DNA from: Phaeocystidibacter marisrubri
GTDB lineage: Bacteria; Bacteroidota; Bacteroidia; Flavobacteriales; Schleiferiaceae
Length of the DNA: 64,000 nucleotides
Assembly (NCBI RefSeq): GCF_008933165.1
Contig: NZ_WBVQ01000002.1
Location: 643,569 to 707,568 of the forward strand
Direction of reading: 5' to 3'
Shown: one piece after another, positions 27,447 through 37,359 of the stretch
How positions within the stretch are numbered: position 1 is the first letter of the stretch
Layout: the number at the start of each line of letters is the position of its first letter
The notes under the pieces: model-generated
Told to the model about the DNA's origin: nothing
Databases searched by the model: none
The model's input: the letters and a program-made list of their open reading frames with translations, nothing else
Translations under genes and position numbers: made by a program

Positions 27447-28310
27447 ATGAGCAACAAAGTATCCTTCGGAAAAACCTATTCCATGGGTTTCCGCATTTTC
27501 GGTAAAACCTTGGGTTGGCAAATCCTCTATTTAATCGTCTTTTTCATCGCCGCTATGGTGATTTCACTTCTCACAAGTGTGATTACTGGCGTTCTCTCAG
27601 GTCTATTAGGAGTGATAGGTACCATAGCCATCAACCAGTTGCTCTCTTCCTTTGCAACAACACCTTTGACGTACGGCTTTGCGGTCATCAGCGATCATGC
27701 CTATCAAGGTAAGAATGTAGAATTCGGTTCTGCCTTCTCTACTTACAAGAAAATTGTCCCTTTGTTCTTGTTGTATTTAATTTCAGCTGTAGTAACTGGT
27801 GGTGTATTTCTTGGATTGACCTATGCACTGATGGGACAGGACGTGATAGAACTCGTCAATCTCTTCAGTGAAGTCATGTCATCTGCGCAATCGGGAATGA
27901 CCAATTCAGGCGACATGCAGATGTATGGTGAAGAAATTGTAGCCTTGATAATGGGAAACATTGGTGTTCTCACTATCGTTGGTCTGATTACATTGGCAGT
28001 GGGTGTCATCTTCTTCTTCCCTCCTTACTATGTGGTCTTTAAAAATGACTCCGTAGGCGATGCGTTGAGCAAGGGAATCAATTCCAGCTTGAAGAACCTA
28101 CCAGTTATTATCCTCATCATGATCTCGCTTTACATTGTCATTGCAATCATGGCAGTCATTATGATTATCCCTATCCTCGGTGCATTGATTTGGTTCCTTG
28201 TGATCTTGCCGCTTGTATTTAGTTTCATGCAGGCGATTTTCCGTCAGATGGAACCAGAAATCAGCGAGACGCAAACCTCTGATTTAGACGAAATACTGGA
28301 CTTAGAGTAG
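27447..28310 (+). CDS. unknown polytopic inner-membrane protein
   Basis: A 287-residue protein with six or so hydrophobic segments (about 22-48, 50-75, 98-125, 165-195, 217-235, 238-265). The N terminus MSNKVSFGKTYSMGFRIFGKTLGWQILYL and the phrase FFFPPYYVVFKNDSVGDALSKGINSSLKNL recall Bacteroidota proteins related to the membrane domain of glycerophosphodiester phosphodiesterases and other DUF-type proteins. No catalytic motif is visible. The acidic tail (SDLDEILDLE) is cytoplasmic by prediction. It stands alone between ribF (divergent) and atpD. I do not assign a function. Confidence 0.7.
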   Translation: MSNKVSFGKTYSMGFRIFGKTLGWQILYLIVFFIAAMVISLLTSVITGVLSGLLGVIGTIAINQLLSSFATTPLTYGFAVISDHAYQGKNVEFGSAFSTYKKIVPLFLLYLISAVVTGGVFLGLTYALMGQDVIELVNLFSEVMSSAQSGMTNSGDMQMYGEEIVALIMGNIGVLTIVGLITLAVGVIFFFPPYYVVFKNDSVGDALSKGINSSLKNLPVIILIMISLYIVIAIMAVIMIIPILGALIWFLVILPLVFSFMQAIFRQMEPEISETQTSDLDEILDLE

Positions 28311-28370
28311 GCTCAAACAGAGTCTTTTAAATTTTTCCATGCAATAGGGTGAGTGCGACCGAATAAGTCG

Positions 28371-28378
28371 TATTTTTG
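28371..28378 (+). promoter_or_regulatory. -7 promoter element of atpD-atpC
   Basis: TATTTTTG matches TAnnTTTG, leader of about 56 nt. A short hairpin (CCCGTAATAACGGG, 28395-28408) lies in the leader. Confidence 0.5.
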
Positions 28379-28420
28379 CGCCCGAAATAGAGAGTCCCGT
28401 AATAACGGGATCGAGAATAA

Positions 28421-29950
<1,530 letters not shown>

Positions 29951-29966
29951 TAAATTAGAATAGAGA

Positions 29967-29989
29967 GGAGCAGGCCTTTGGTCTGCTCC
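29967..29989 (+). promoter_or_regulatory. stem-loop between atpD and atpC
   Basis: A 10-bp stem (GGAGCAGGCC with GGTCTGCTCC, one G-U pair) and a TTT loop in the 58-bp gap. It has no T run after it, so it is not a standard terminator; it could stabilise or process the mRNA, or attenuate atpC. Confidence 0.6.
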
Positions 29990-30008
29990 ATCTTTCAAAA
30001 GCATACGC

Positions 30009-30299
30009 ATGTATCTCGAGATTATCACACCGGAAAAACAAATCTTTCAAGGAGAAGTAGACGCAGTTCAACTTCCTGGAACGGATGGTCTTTTCCAAAT
30101 CTTGAAAAATCACGCACCTATCATCGCTACACTTACTAGCGGTAAGGTGAAAGTGAATTTGGCAGACAACCACAAAACACTTGACCATATGTCGGGTGAA
30201 ATCATCCCTGACACAGAAGATGACACGGTGATTTTTATCGATATCACTGGCGGTGTTGTGGAAATGATGAACAACAACATCATCGTTCTAGCCAACTAA
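30009..30299 (+). CDS. atpC: F1Fo ATP synthase subunit epsilon (short form)
   Basis: A 96-residue epsilon subunit that links the rotor to the F1 head. It consists only of the N-terminal beta-sandwich ([32 protein letters not shown] ... [15 protein letters not shown]). The two C-terminal helices of the E. coli protein (139 aa), which inhibit ATP hydrolysis, are missing, a pattern recalled from other Bacteroidota. It follows atpD and ends before a strong terminator. Confidence 0.93.
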   Translation: MYLEIITPEKQIFQGEVDAVQLPGTDGLFQILKNHAPIIATLTSGKVKVNLADNHKTLDHMSGEIIPDTEDDTVIFIDITGGVVEMMNNNIIVLAN

Positions 30300-30322
30300 T
30301 ACGACTCACGGATTTATCCGAT

Positions 30323-30350
30323 AAACCCTGACCTGTGGTCAGGGTTTTTT
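30323..30350 (+). terminator. intrinsic terminator of atpD-atpC
   Basis: An 11-bp perfect stem (AAACCCTGACC and GGTCAGGGTTT) with a TGT loop, followed by a T run; it lies just before the end of the convergent subtilase gene. Confidence 0.92.
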
Positions 30351-30356
30351 TATGCC

Positions 30357-33300
30357 TTATTCTCGCGTTCCAAAGGAGCATTTCAACACATCCCCCCTTT
30401 GGTCCACAAGTGTGTAAACCCCAGCATGAAATTCCATCATTTGCTCTTCCCCAGGCATCCAAACCTTATCTAACAACAACTTCCCGCTCAAATCGTAAAA
30501 GGAAGCACGCATGGGCTTCTCTCCATTCCAACGCACTTTTCTTCCTGTAACTTCAAAGGCTCCACGGTGGATTTGATTTTGATGAACTGAAACTCTGCTC
30601 GCATCCCATTTCAAATAAACCGCACCATTGCCATTCAGTAGAACGTTGGATTGATAAAGTGGGTAATCCATTCCATTCTTACTCCATTTGACGGACATTC
30701 CACGAGGTAGTTCTGCCGTAATTCCCACACTGTCTATTCCAGCTATCCCGGCGTTCCAAAGCAATTGGCAACTATCCGATGCAGACCACGGAAAAACACC
30801 CATCACACAGTCCATATCCTCTATCCTCCACCTGCACTCAGGCCTACTTGCATCATTCAATGGTTTACGAAGCATATCCTCGCCAAAGCGAAAGGACCTC
30901 GAAGAATTTCCGTCCCATCGCAAGAAAACCTCATCATACGACCCTGAAGAGAGGTACCATTTTATTCGAACAAAATAGTTCATCTTGTTAACGTCGGGAT
31001 TCGCTGTTAGCACGGCATCTGACGAATCGATGGCGAGTAGTCCAGTAGATCCCGATGGACAATAAAGCCAGAACGACTGCCCTCGAGGAATGTATCGACC
31101 TCCTCCTTTTGTGTGACTCATTCCATTGGATGAAGCGTAATCTCCCAAATTGCTGTCCCACGTGTAATACGTTCCATCGGTACCTGACCAATCTATGCTC
31201 TGCCCGTCTAGAGGAGCAGTGGTGAAATTGGAAACCAAATTCCAACCTTCATCGCTATTGCTTGGATCGGTGTCGCTATCTACAGTAAGCGTATACGATT
31301 GCGTTCGGGGCATCAGTTCGCCCGTGATGTATTTGGACAGCGGAAGAGGACTGAACTGTCCATGATTATTGGTCCCCATGTAGGAAACTACACCTCCATG
31401 TTCGTGAAGCGAATCGCTTTCACTCAGCGCTACCCAAGACGCAGTAGCCGCATTCCAACCGTAAATGGAAGGGGATGAATGACCATTAAAATGAACGCGA
31501 TTCATATCCGCTTCCCAATCTGCTCCGTTCGCTCTTACGGGAACGCCGAAATATCGAAAGCCCGCCGTACCCTCTATATAAAAATGCACCCGAACATCGC
31601 CACTCACCTTACCCTTCATAATCGCCATTCCCGAAGCGTCAGCCTCCAGATGAACCTGACTCATCACAGAAAGTGTGTTCCCTTCGGCTATGCGAAGCTT
31701 GCCATTGGGCACCACACGAAGTTGTCCCACGCTAACATCCGCTGAAACTAAAGCAATGGTAGAAGTGTCCTTCACCGTAACCAGTACTCCTGATCTCCAG
31801 GTATTCGGAGCGGCCGACCACCCCCCTGCTTCGAACGTAACTCCTCCTGCATCGCTGATTAATAGCGAATACTGCTGCGGACTGGCCACTGTTCCCTTAT
31901 GGGAAACCCTCACCGTATACCAACCAGCGGAAAGCGAAGCGGAACTCACGTCCACACGCTCCACATTATCCACCGAGTTATTTCCTTGGGTGGCCGCAGA
32001 CCCCGGTGAAGAAACATCCAACTTCCAAGCTGCACCTACCATACTTGGCCCAGAAGTATTCCAAAGCTTCATGTCCAAGTCATTCACTAGAATATGAGTG
32101 GTATCATCCAAGTCGGTCGAATCATACTCCAAAGTCGGTGTAATCCCAGCAGGATCCGTCCATGCCAATGTGGCTCGAAAATCCGTTGTACCATCTAAGT
32201 ACACGCTGTACTCGTGGGTTTCTCCATTCGCTAACTCTCCTTCAATAAGTTGCTGACGATCATCTGAATTCTTCAGAAACGCTCCCGCCGAATGGGCATT
32301 GACTAAACCGTATCCAGAGCTCGCATTGGGACTCCCATTCGCGGTGGCTGCATCAGCAGTATGAATGAGCAGAGCTTTCACGGAAGAGGCTAGCATATAT
32401 CGCCCGTGTAAATCGTGGTAATACTCTTGTAGCATGGCCGCTATCCCCGTTACCACAGGTGTGGAAAACGATGAATACGCAGTTCCTCCACTCAAATCAC
32501 CCGGGGAAACTACATCTGGCTTTATTCGACCATCATCCGTTGGCCCCCATTGTGATTGGGAAGATGAATAATCGATATCTGTATACGTCGAATAGCCTCC
32601 CGAAATATTGGAAACAGCTCCTACAACCAAAGCGTTCTTGCTAGTCGCATCTGGCGATAATCCATCGTAGCCATCGGTGCCTCCATCCGCTTCAGGATAA
32701 GGTGAAGACCTCGTAACCAAATCCCACGAACTTCCATTCTTTGTATAGGATGAAAAGCTGCCTCCTGGCCCCACCACTCCTCTATCATTAAAAACAGATT
32801 TCACAATTAGATGATGCGGATGGGCGTACATGATCGAATCGTACTTGCGTGCCAAATACCCATAATACCCAAACTTGTAATCCTCCGTTTCTGAAATGTT
32901 GTTCACTCCAAACCAAAAGGTGTCTAGTTGCCATCCCGCATTGTCGTCATAACTGTGATTAGACAAGAGAAGATCGTATTCATCAATGGCATCTGCCAAT
33001 TCAGCGATCATATTGGAATAGGGGAAATCTACGTCAAACACATAGAAAGTGGCATTGGGAACCACCCCAATCTCTGAAGCATTGGTTGCACCTTTGGAAC
33101 CCATAATCTTGGCTACGGTAGTTGCATGGCCACTCGTGCCCGAAGTGTCCAGATTGGTAAAGTGGGCCAAATCCGAAAGACTGGAATTTACCTCAGCATT
33201 ACTACCGCTAAAGGATTCCCACTGTCCAATGGCGATTCCATCCCCCTCCAGATTCACAGCCAACGAAGATCCAGCCTTAAGTGAATCAACACGAACGGTT

Positions 33301-33386
33301 TCACGCTGACTCACCGTTTTATTTTGAGCGGAAAGAGGTGAAAAAGAAATAACCAGTAGGAGAACTAGTAAGGTTAGTTTGGTCAT
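30357..33386 (-). CDS. exported subtilase-like protein (S8 family) with T9SS-type C terminus
   Basis: A 1009-residue secreted protein. A signal peptide (MTKLTLLVLLLVISFSPLSA) is followed by a subtilase domain (about 45-370). His87 in SGHATTVAKIMGSKG aligns with the catalytic His, Asn143 in LSNHSYDD with the oxyanion region and Ser306 in GTAYSSFSTPVVTGI with the nucleophile. At the Asp position the sequence reads IAIGQWES, so Glu57 may replace the catalytic Asp. A P-domain-like beta-sandwich (about 380-515) and a long beta-rich region follow. The C terminus (FYDLSGKLLLDKVW ... AGVYTLV) resembles a T9SS sorting domain but is atypical at the end. It stands alone between two terminated units. Confidence 0.82.
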   Translation of the reverse strand: MTKLTLLVLLLVISFSPLSAQNKTVSQRETVRVDSLKAGSSLAVNLEGDGIAIGQWESFSGSNAEVNSSLSDLAHFTNLDTSGTSGHATTVAKIMGSKGATNASEIGVVPNATFYVFDVDFPYSNMIAELADAIDEYDLLLSNHSYDDNAGWQLDTFWFGVNNISETEDYKFGYYGYLARKYDSIMYAHPHHLIVKSVFNDRGVVGPGGSFSSYTKNGSSWDLVTRSSPYPEADGGTDGYDGLSPDATSKNALVVGAVSNISGGYSTYTDIDYSSSQSQWGPTDDGRIKPDVVSPGDLSGGTAYSSFSTPVVTGIAAMLQEYYHDLHGRYMLASSVKALLIHTADAATANGSPNASSGYGLVNAHSAGAFLKNSDDRQQLIEGELANGETHEYSVYLDGTTDFRATLAWTDPAGITPTLEYDSTDLDDTTHILVNDLDMKLWNTSGPSMVGAAWKLDVSSPGSAATQGNNSVDNVERVDVSSASLSAGWYTVRVSHKGTVASPQQYSLLISDAGGVTFEAGGWSAAPNTWRSGVLVTVKDTSTIALVSADVSVGQLRVVPNGKLRIAEGNTLSVMSQVHLEADASGMAIMKGKVSGDVRVHFYIEGTAGFRYFGVPVRANGADWEADMNRVHFNGHSSPSIYGWNAATASWVALSESDSLHEHGGVVSYMGTNNHGQFSPLPLSKYITGELMPRTQSYTLTVDSDTDPSNSDEGWNLVSNFTTAPLDGQSIDWSGTDGTYYTWDSNLGDYASSNGMSHTKGGGRYIPRGQSFWLYCPSGSTGLLAIDSSDAVLTANPDVNKMNYFVRIKWYLSSGSYDEVFLRWDGNSSRSFRFGEDMLRKPLNDASRPECRWRIEDMDCVMGVFPWSASDSCQLLWNAGIAGIDSVGITAELPRGMSVKWSKNGMDYPLYQSNVLLNGNGAVYLKWDASRVSVHQNQIHRGAFEVTGRKVRWNGEKPMRASFYDLSGKLLLDKVWMPGEEQMMEFHAGVYTLVDQRGDVLKCSFGTRE

Positions 33387-33491
33387 GCACCGAAATTAAA
33401 TAAAATCACCTAAAAGTGAACCCTTTACACACTCAGCTCAACCGAAGGACAAATGGTGACGTTTATCACGTAGACCCCACCATTCACCTAC

Positions 33492-33499
33492 TATATTTG
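33492..33499 (+). promoter_or_regulatory. -7 promoter element of the Cys-protein/MbnP/MbnH unit
   Basis: TATATTTG matches TAnnTTTG; leader of about 27 nt. The only promoter-like signal before the three genes. Confidence 0.5.
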
Positions 33500-33530
33500 T
33501 AGAAGTCCAACCTTATGGACTAACACGAGC

Positions 33531-33905
33531 ATGCGAAAATTAGCCGCATACATATTGACTCTCATATTCACGCTTCCCTCCCTTTTCAATCTGGGTGTAA
33601 TGGTGGATTATGGCGTTCGCTATCAGTACTATGCTGAAGTGTTGTGTGAGAATAAAGACAAGCCAGCACTCCAGTGTAACGGTCAATGTCACTTGGTGTT
33701 GGCCTCCGAATCTACATCGGACTCATCGCCTCAAAAACTTGAAGTCCGCATGCCCGAGATTCAAATCATTTCTCCGGTTGCTGAATTCTCACTAGCTACA
33801 CAATTCCAAGACACATTTGATCACTTTACGCCGTACGTTGAACACGCTACGGAATCTCGAATAACCTCGCCAAACAAACCGCCAGAAGTAAGTGAATGGT
33901 CCTAA
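33531..33905 (+). CDS. small exported Cys-containing protein next to MbnP/MbnH
   Basis: A 124-residue protein with an N-terminal hydrophobic segment (MRKLAAYILTLIFTLPSLFNLGVMVDY), a cleavable signal or single membrane anchor. Then comes LCENKDKPALQCNGQCHLVLASE, with Cys39, Cys49 and Cys53 plus His54, a set that could bind metal or form a disulfide. The rest is polar and probably lies in the periplasm. I recall similar short proteins with CENKDKP and CNGKC phrases in Bacteroidota, often unannotated. It is the first gene before MbnP and MbnH (35-bp gap), which suggests a role in the same copper-related or redox process, but this is inference. Confidence 0.65.
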   Translation: MRKLAAYILTLIFTLPSLFNLGVMVDYGVRYQYYAEVLCENKDKPALQCNGQCHLVLASESTSDSSPQKLEVRMPEIQIISPVAEFSLATQFQDTFDHFTPYVEHATESRITSPNKPPEVSEWS

Positions 33906-33940
33906 TCCAAACCACAACATTCACATATAAAATTACTTCT

Positions 33941-34711
33941 ATGAAACGCTTTTCGCTTCTCGTAGCGGCATTGGCCGTTGCATTAACGCTGTCGTCTTGT
34001 AAAAAGGAAGACGTTAACAACAATGACGATAATTCATCTGGAACAGCTACCCTTGTAGTTGACTTCAATTACGTTTGGGCAATGTCTAGTCAGCCCTTCG
34101 AAATGAACCGTGCGCTCTACCATCCCATCAGTGGAGACTCGCTCACCTTTACCACTTTCAAGCACTACATCAGCAATGTAAAATTGGTAAAGAGCGACAA
34201 CAGTACGTGGGATGCAACGGAGAGCTATCACCTCTTAGACCTTTCAAATGATGCTTCCACGGCAGTAACCTTCACAGATGTTCCAACAGGAGACTACACC
34301 GGCATTGAAATCACCTTTGGCGTAGACAGTCTCCGCAATGTGAGTGGGGCACAAACGGGTGCGTTAGACCCTGCAAACGGCATGTTCTGGAGCTGGAATT
34401 CTGGATACATCATGATCAAGGCAGAAGGCACAAGTCCTCAATCGGCATCAGGACCGTTTGGCTACCACATTGGCGGCTTTCAGGGGGCTAACAACGTAGT
34501 GGTTACACGCTCGTTTAACTTCCCAAATAGCGAGACATACGCTTTGGGCAAGGATGAAACAATGACCGTTGTGATGTTGGCGAATCCCGCTCGTTTATGG
34601 CACACTTACGGAAGTGTTTCCAACGGTGAAACCATCCATATGCCAGGAACAGAGGCTACACAAATGGCCGAAGACTTCAATGTCTGGACTCAATTAGATG
34701 AAGTATTTTAA
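33941..34711 (+). CDS. MbnP-family lipoprotein
   Basis: A 256-residue lipoprotein (lipobox LSSC, Cys20). The body is a beta-sandwich with the family signature PANGMFWSWNSGYIMIKAEG (Trp150, Trp152), followed by FGYHIGGFQG and later PARLWHTYG. In the methanobactin-linked MbnP and in CorA, a Trp in such a protein is oxidised to kynurenine by a di-haem MauG-like enzyme (MbnH) and the product binds copper. The MbnH-type gene is next, 9 bp downstream. I started at the ATG giving MKRFSLLVAALAVALTLSSC; an upstream in-frame start overlaps the previous gene. No methanobactin genes are seen. Confidence 0.85.
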   Translation: MKRFSLLVAALAVALTLSSCKKEDVNNNDDNSSGTATLVVDFNYVWAMSSQPFEMNRALYHPISGDSLTFTTFKHYISNVKLVKSDNSTWDATESYHLLDLSNDASTAVTFTDVPTGDYTGIEITFGVDSLRNVSGAQTGALDPANGMFWSWNSGYIMIKAEGTSPQSASGPFGYHIGGFQGANNVVVTRSFNFPNSETYALGKDETMTVVMLANPARLWHTYGSVSNGETIHMPGTEATQMAEDFNVWTQLDEVF

Positions 34712-34720
34712 TACTTCCCC

Positions 34721-35743
34721 ATGAGAATTCTACGAAGATATTTTTACGCACTCCTCATCGCGGTGGGGAGTGCTCTCTTTGCCTTCTCTTGCAGCTATGA
34801 AGAGCCCGTAGATCGATTCTCATTCTCGCCTCCATCTTCCTTTCCTCCATTCGCCTATAACAATTCTGACAACCCCATTACGGAAGCAGGTGTCCAATTG
34901 GGAAGAATGCTCTTTTATGAGAACGCTCTCAGCTTAGATAGCTCTATCAACTGCTCCAGCTGTCACATTCAATCCCATGCATTCTCTGATCCAGGAGAAA
35001 CATTCAGTACAGGTGTGAACGGAAAGATAGGCAAGCGAAATGCCCCAGCTCTTTTCAATGTTGGATGGTCGCCTACATTTATGTGGGATGGAGGAATTGT
35101 TCACTTGGATGTAATGCCGCTTGCCCCCATCACAGATTCGCTCGAAATGAATCTGAATATGATGGTCGCCATTCATCGAATCCAAGCGAATAAGAGATAT
35201 CGCATGGCTTTCCAACAAGCATTTGGTTCAGACACTGTGACGAGCCAAAGACTATTCTATGCCCTTTCACAGTTCATGATGACAATGGTGAGCAATCGCT
35301 CAAAATACGATGAACACCTCATCAGCCACACAGAACTTAACGGTTCCGAGGAAAGGGGCTACCAACTCTTTCAAACACATTGCTCTTCATGCCATGCTGA
35401 ACCGTTGCTTTCCGACTTTAGCTATGCGAACAATGGTCTAGATTCTGTTTATTCCGATTTGGGAAGAGGTCGAATTACACTGAACCCGGCAGACAACGGA
35501 AAATTCAAGGTTCCCAGCTTGCGGAACATTGAACTCACTTACCCGTATATGCATGACGGTAGATTCAACACCTTGCAAGAGGTTGTGGAGCATTACAGTC
35601 ATGGTGTTCAAACAACCAATGCCGACCCTAGATTGGAAGATCCGCTGAATTTATCGATAAAAGAAAAGGAAGACCTGTTGGCCTTCCTTTACACGTTGAC
35701 GGATCACAAATTTATCCAAGACTCAAAGTTCAGTGCACCTTAA
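34721..35743 (+). CDS. di-haem cytochrome-c peroxidase-like enzyme (MbnH/MauG type)
   Basis: A 340-residue periplasmic di-haem protein. Lipobox FAFSC (Cys24); two haem-binding motifs, CSSCH at Cys78-His82 and CSSCH at Cys221-His225, followed by the usual KVPSLRNIELTYPYMHDGRFNTLQEVVEHYSHG of the cytochrome-c peroxidase/MauG family. As the neighbour of MbnP, its likely job is oxidation of a Trp in that protein, as known for MbnH; classical peroxidase activity cannot be excluded. It runs convergent with the mazG-like gene, 1 bp away. Confidence 0.92.
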   Translation: MRILRRYFYALLIAVGSALFAFSCSYEEPVDRFSFSPPSSFPPFAYNNSDNPITEAGVQLGRMLFYENALSLDSSINCSSCHIQSHAFSDPGETFSTGVNGKIGKRNAPALFNVGWSPTFMWDGGIVHLDVMPLAPITDSLEMNLNMMVAIHRIQANKRYRMAFQQAFGSDTVTSQRLFYALSQFMMTMVSNRSKYDEHLISHTELNGSEERGYQLFQTHCSSCHAEPLLSDFSYANNGLDSVYSDLGRGRITLNPADNGKFKVPSLRNIELTYPYMHDGRFNTLQEVVEHYSHGVQTTNADPRLEDPLNLSIKEKEDLLAFLYTLTDHKFIQDSKFSAP

Positions 35744-35744
35744 A

Positions 35745-36074
35745 TCACTTCAACTTCTCATTGTTTTGATGACGGTCGTGATCTCTTTTCGTCTTCACAT
35801 CCATCTTCTTGTCAAAAGCCTCTTGTAAATCCGTATCTGTCTGGTTCGCCAGGCACAAAAGCACGAAGAGCACATCAGAAAGTTCTTCACCAAGATCCTT
35901 GGCTTTATCGCTTTCCTTCTCGCTTTGTTCGCCGTATCGCCTGGCGATAATTCGCGCTACTTCGCCCACCTCTTCGGTGAGTTGAGCCATGTTGGTCAAT
36001 TCGTTGAAATAGCGAACGCCGTGGTTCTGAATCCAAGCGTCTACTGTAGCTTGAAGAGATTCTAGTGGTTTCAT
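35745..36074 (-). CDS. MazG-like nucleotide pyrophosphohydrolase
   Basis: A 109-residue protein of the all-alpha NTP pyrophosphatase superfamily, with the metal-binding helices EEVGEVARIIARRYGEQ and KDLGEELSDVLFVLLCLANQ (Glu/Asp pairs). Such enzymes cleave nucleoside triphosphates, often damaged or non-canonical ones. I chose the ATG that overlaps the dtd stop as TAATG; an ATG nine codons earlier would overlap dtd by 28 bp. It is the last gene of the four-gene operon rsgA - e(P4) phosphatase - dtd - mazG. Confidence 0.88.
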   Translation of the reverse strand: MKPLESLQATVDAWIQNHGVRYFNELTNMAQLTEEVGEVARIIARRYGEQSEKESDKAKDLGEELSDVLFVLLCLANQTDTDLQEAFDKKMDVKTKRDHDRHQNNEKLK

Positions 36075-36526
36075 TATTCTTTGTTCTTGCTGTCCATCCA
36101 TATGGTAACAGGACCATCATTGATCAAGCTCACCTTCATATCAGCTCCAAATACACCCGACTTTACAGGTCGATCCGTATCGTGCCATAGGCGGTCTAAG
36201 AAATACTCGTACAAGGCCGTTGCTTTCTCAGGGCGAGCTGCTCGTATGTAACTGGGACGATTTCCCTTCTTGTAAGAGGCGTGCAGCGTGAACTGGCTCA
36301 CCACCAGAAAATCTCCACCTACCTCAACAATGGATCGGTTCATTACCCCTTCCGAATCGGGATAAATCCGAAGCTTTGCCAGCTTAGAACAGAGCCAATT
36401 GGCATCTTCTTCGGTATCGTCCTCTTCAACTCCCAAAAGAATCAGCATACCCTTTTCGATGGAAGAGTGAACATTCCCATCAATGGTAACACTGGCCTCG
36501 TTTACGCGCTGAAGAAGAACTCGCAT
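36074..36526 (-). CDS. dtd: D-aminoacyl-tRNA deacylase
   Basis: A 150-residue enzyme that removes D-amino acids (and Gly) from tRNA. Its signature motifs are both present: SQFTLHAS (about 80) and NDGPVTIWMDS near the C terminus (the Gly-cisPro motif appears as GPV). N terminus MRVLLQRVNEASVTIDG is standard. The stop and start overlap on both sides as TAATG, so it is translated together with the phosphatase and mazG genes. Confidence 0.96.
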   Translation of the reverse strand: MRVLLQRVNEASVTIDGNVHSSIEKGMLILLGVEEDDTEEDANWLCSKLAKLRIYPDSEGVMNRSIVEVGGDFLVVSQFTLHASYKKGNRPSYIRAARPEKATALYEYFLDRLWHDTDRPVKSGVFGADMKVSLINDGPVTIWMDSKNKE

Positions 36527-37359
36527 TATTCGCCTTCTTCTGTAGAAAGTTGTTCGATAAGAGATGCCTTTTTATTGGCCTCCTCTTCTGAATCGCCAGC
36601 TGCGTATGGAACTTCCCATTGACCGTACATTGGGTTCGGGAAAAGAATGTAACGCTCAAACATTTCGGTAGATAGCTGAGTGGTCAGATCCTTCCCGAAA
36701 TCGGCTCTTCTCTCCACAAAATCCTCTCTGAAATCTCTAAGGTTATCGCCCAAATACAGAAGAACATTGTAGGTACTTTCTACGCGCTCTCTTCTAAATG
36801 ACTTATCGGATTCATCGCCTACCTTCAAGTAAACGTGATCTTCATCGGCAAACGGAAATCCCAAATTCTTCAAGTTCGCCAGTGTAGGAATCAAAAGTTC
36901 CTCAGAGCGATTGCTGATGTAAAAAATCTCCACGCCTCTATTCTGGCAATGAAGGGCGAATTCCAGTGCGCCTGGCAATGCTTTAGCACTTGCTGAGTTC
37001 ACCCACTCGTTCCAAGAACCTTCGGAATATCCCTCCCCTTCTACAATGCGTCGAAGTTGATATGGAGAGTTGTCGAGTACCGTTTCATCCAGGTCAACGA
37101 TAATAGCGGTTGGTTTTCCATCCGCTGATTTCGTCACCGCCATATTAAGTCTCTCTGTGGCGTAATTGTACGTTTGAAGGAAGATATAATGTGCTTCCGC
37201 CGATGTATTGAACCACATGGTGGCGTCTACATTCTGTTGAGTGATTCGCGCCTTGAAATTGTCAGCCGACTCTTTAACGGTTTGCGGTTGAGTTTTACAC
37301 GCAGCCAATGTGATAGCTGCCAATGCGATTACTGAATAACGCTTCAAAGTGTTATGCAT
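36526..37359 (-). CDS. 5'-nucleotidase, lipoprotein e(P4) family (HAD acid phosphatase)
   Basis: A 277-residue lipoprotein (lipobox TLAAC, about Cys21) of the class C acid phosphatase group. The HAD motif AIIVDLDETVLDNSPYQ holds the two catalytic Asp residues; EIFYISNRSEE is motif II and LLYLGDNLRDF motif III/IV. The H. influenzae relative removes phosphate from NMN and nucleotides at the outer membrane, so nucleotides are salvaged outside the cell. I chose the ATG before HNTLKRYSVIAL; its start overlaps rsgA by 8 bp, so the two are coupled. Confidence 0.92.
   Translation of the reverse strand: MHNTLKRYSVIALAAITLAACKTQPQTVKESADNFKARITQQNVDATMWFNTSAEAHYIFLQTYNYATERLNMAVTKSADGKPTAIIVDLDETVLDNSPYQLRRIVEGEGYSEGSWNEWVNSASAKALPGALEFALHCQNRGVEIFYISNRSEELLIPTLANLKNLGFPFADEDHVYLKVGDESDKSFRRERVESTYNVLLYLGDNLRDFREDFVERRADFGKDLTTQLSTEMFERYILFPNPMYGQWEVPYAAGDSEEEANKKASLIEQLSTEEGE

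Noticed and set aside
29967-29989. Terminator after atpD
   Set aside because: The stem is strong but no T run follows, and atpC needs read-through.
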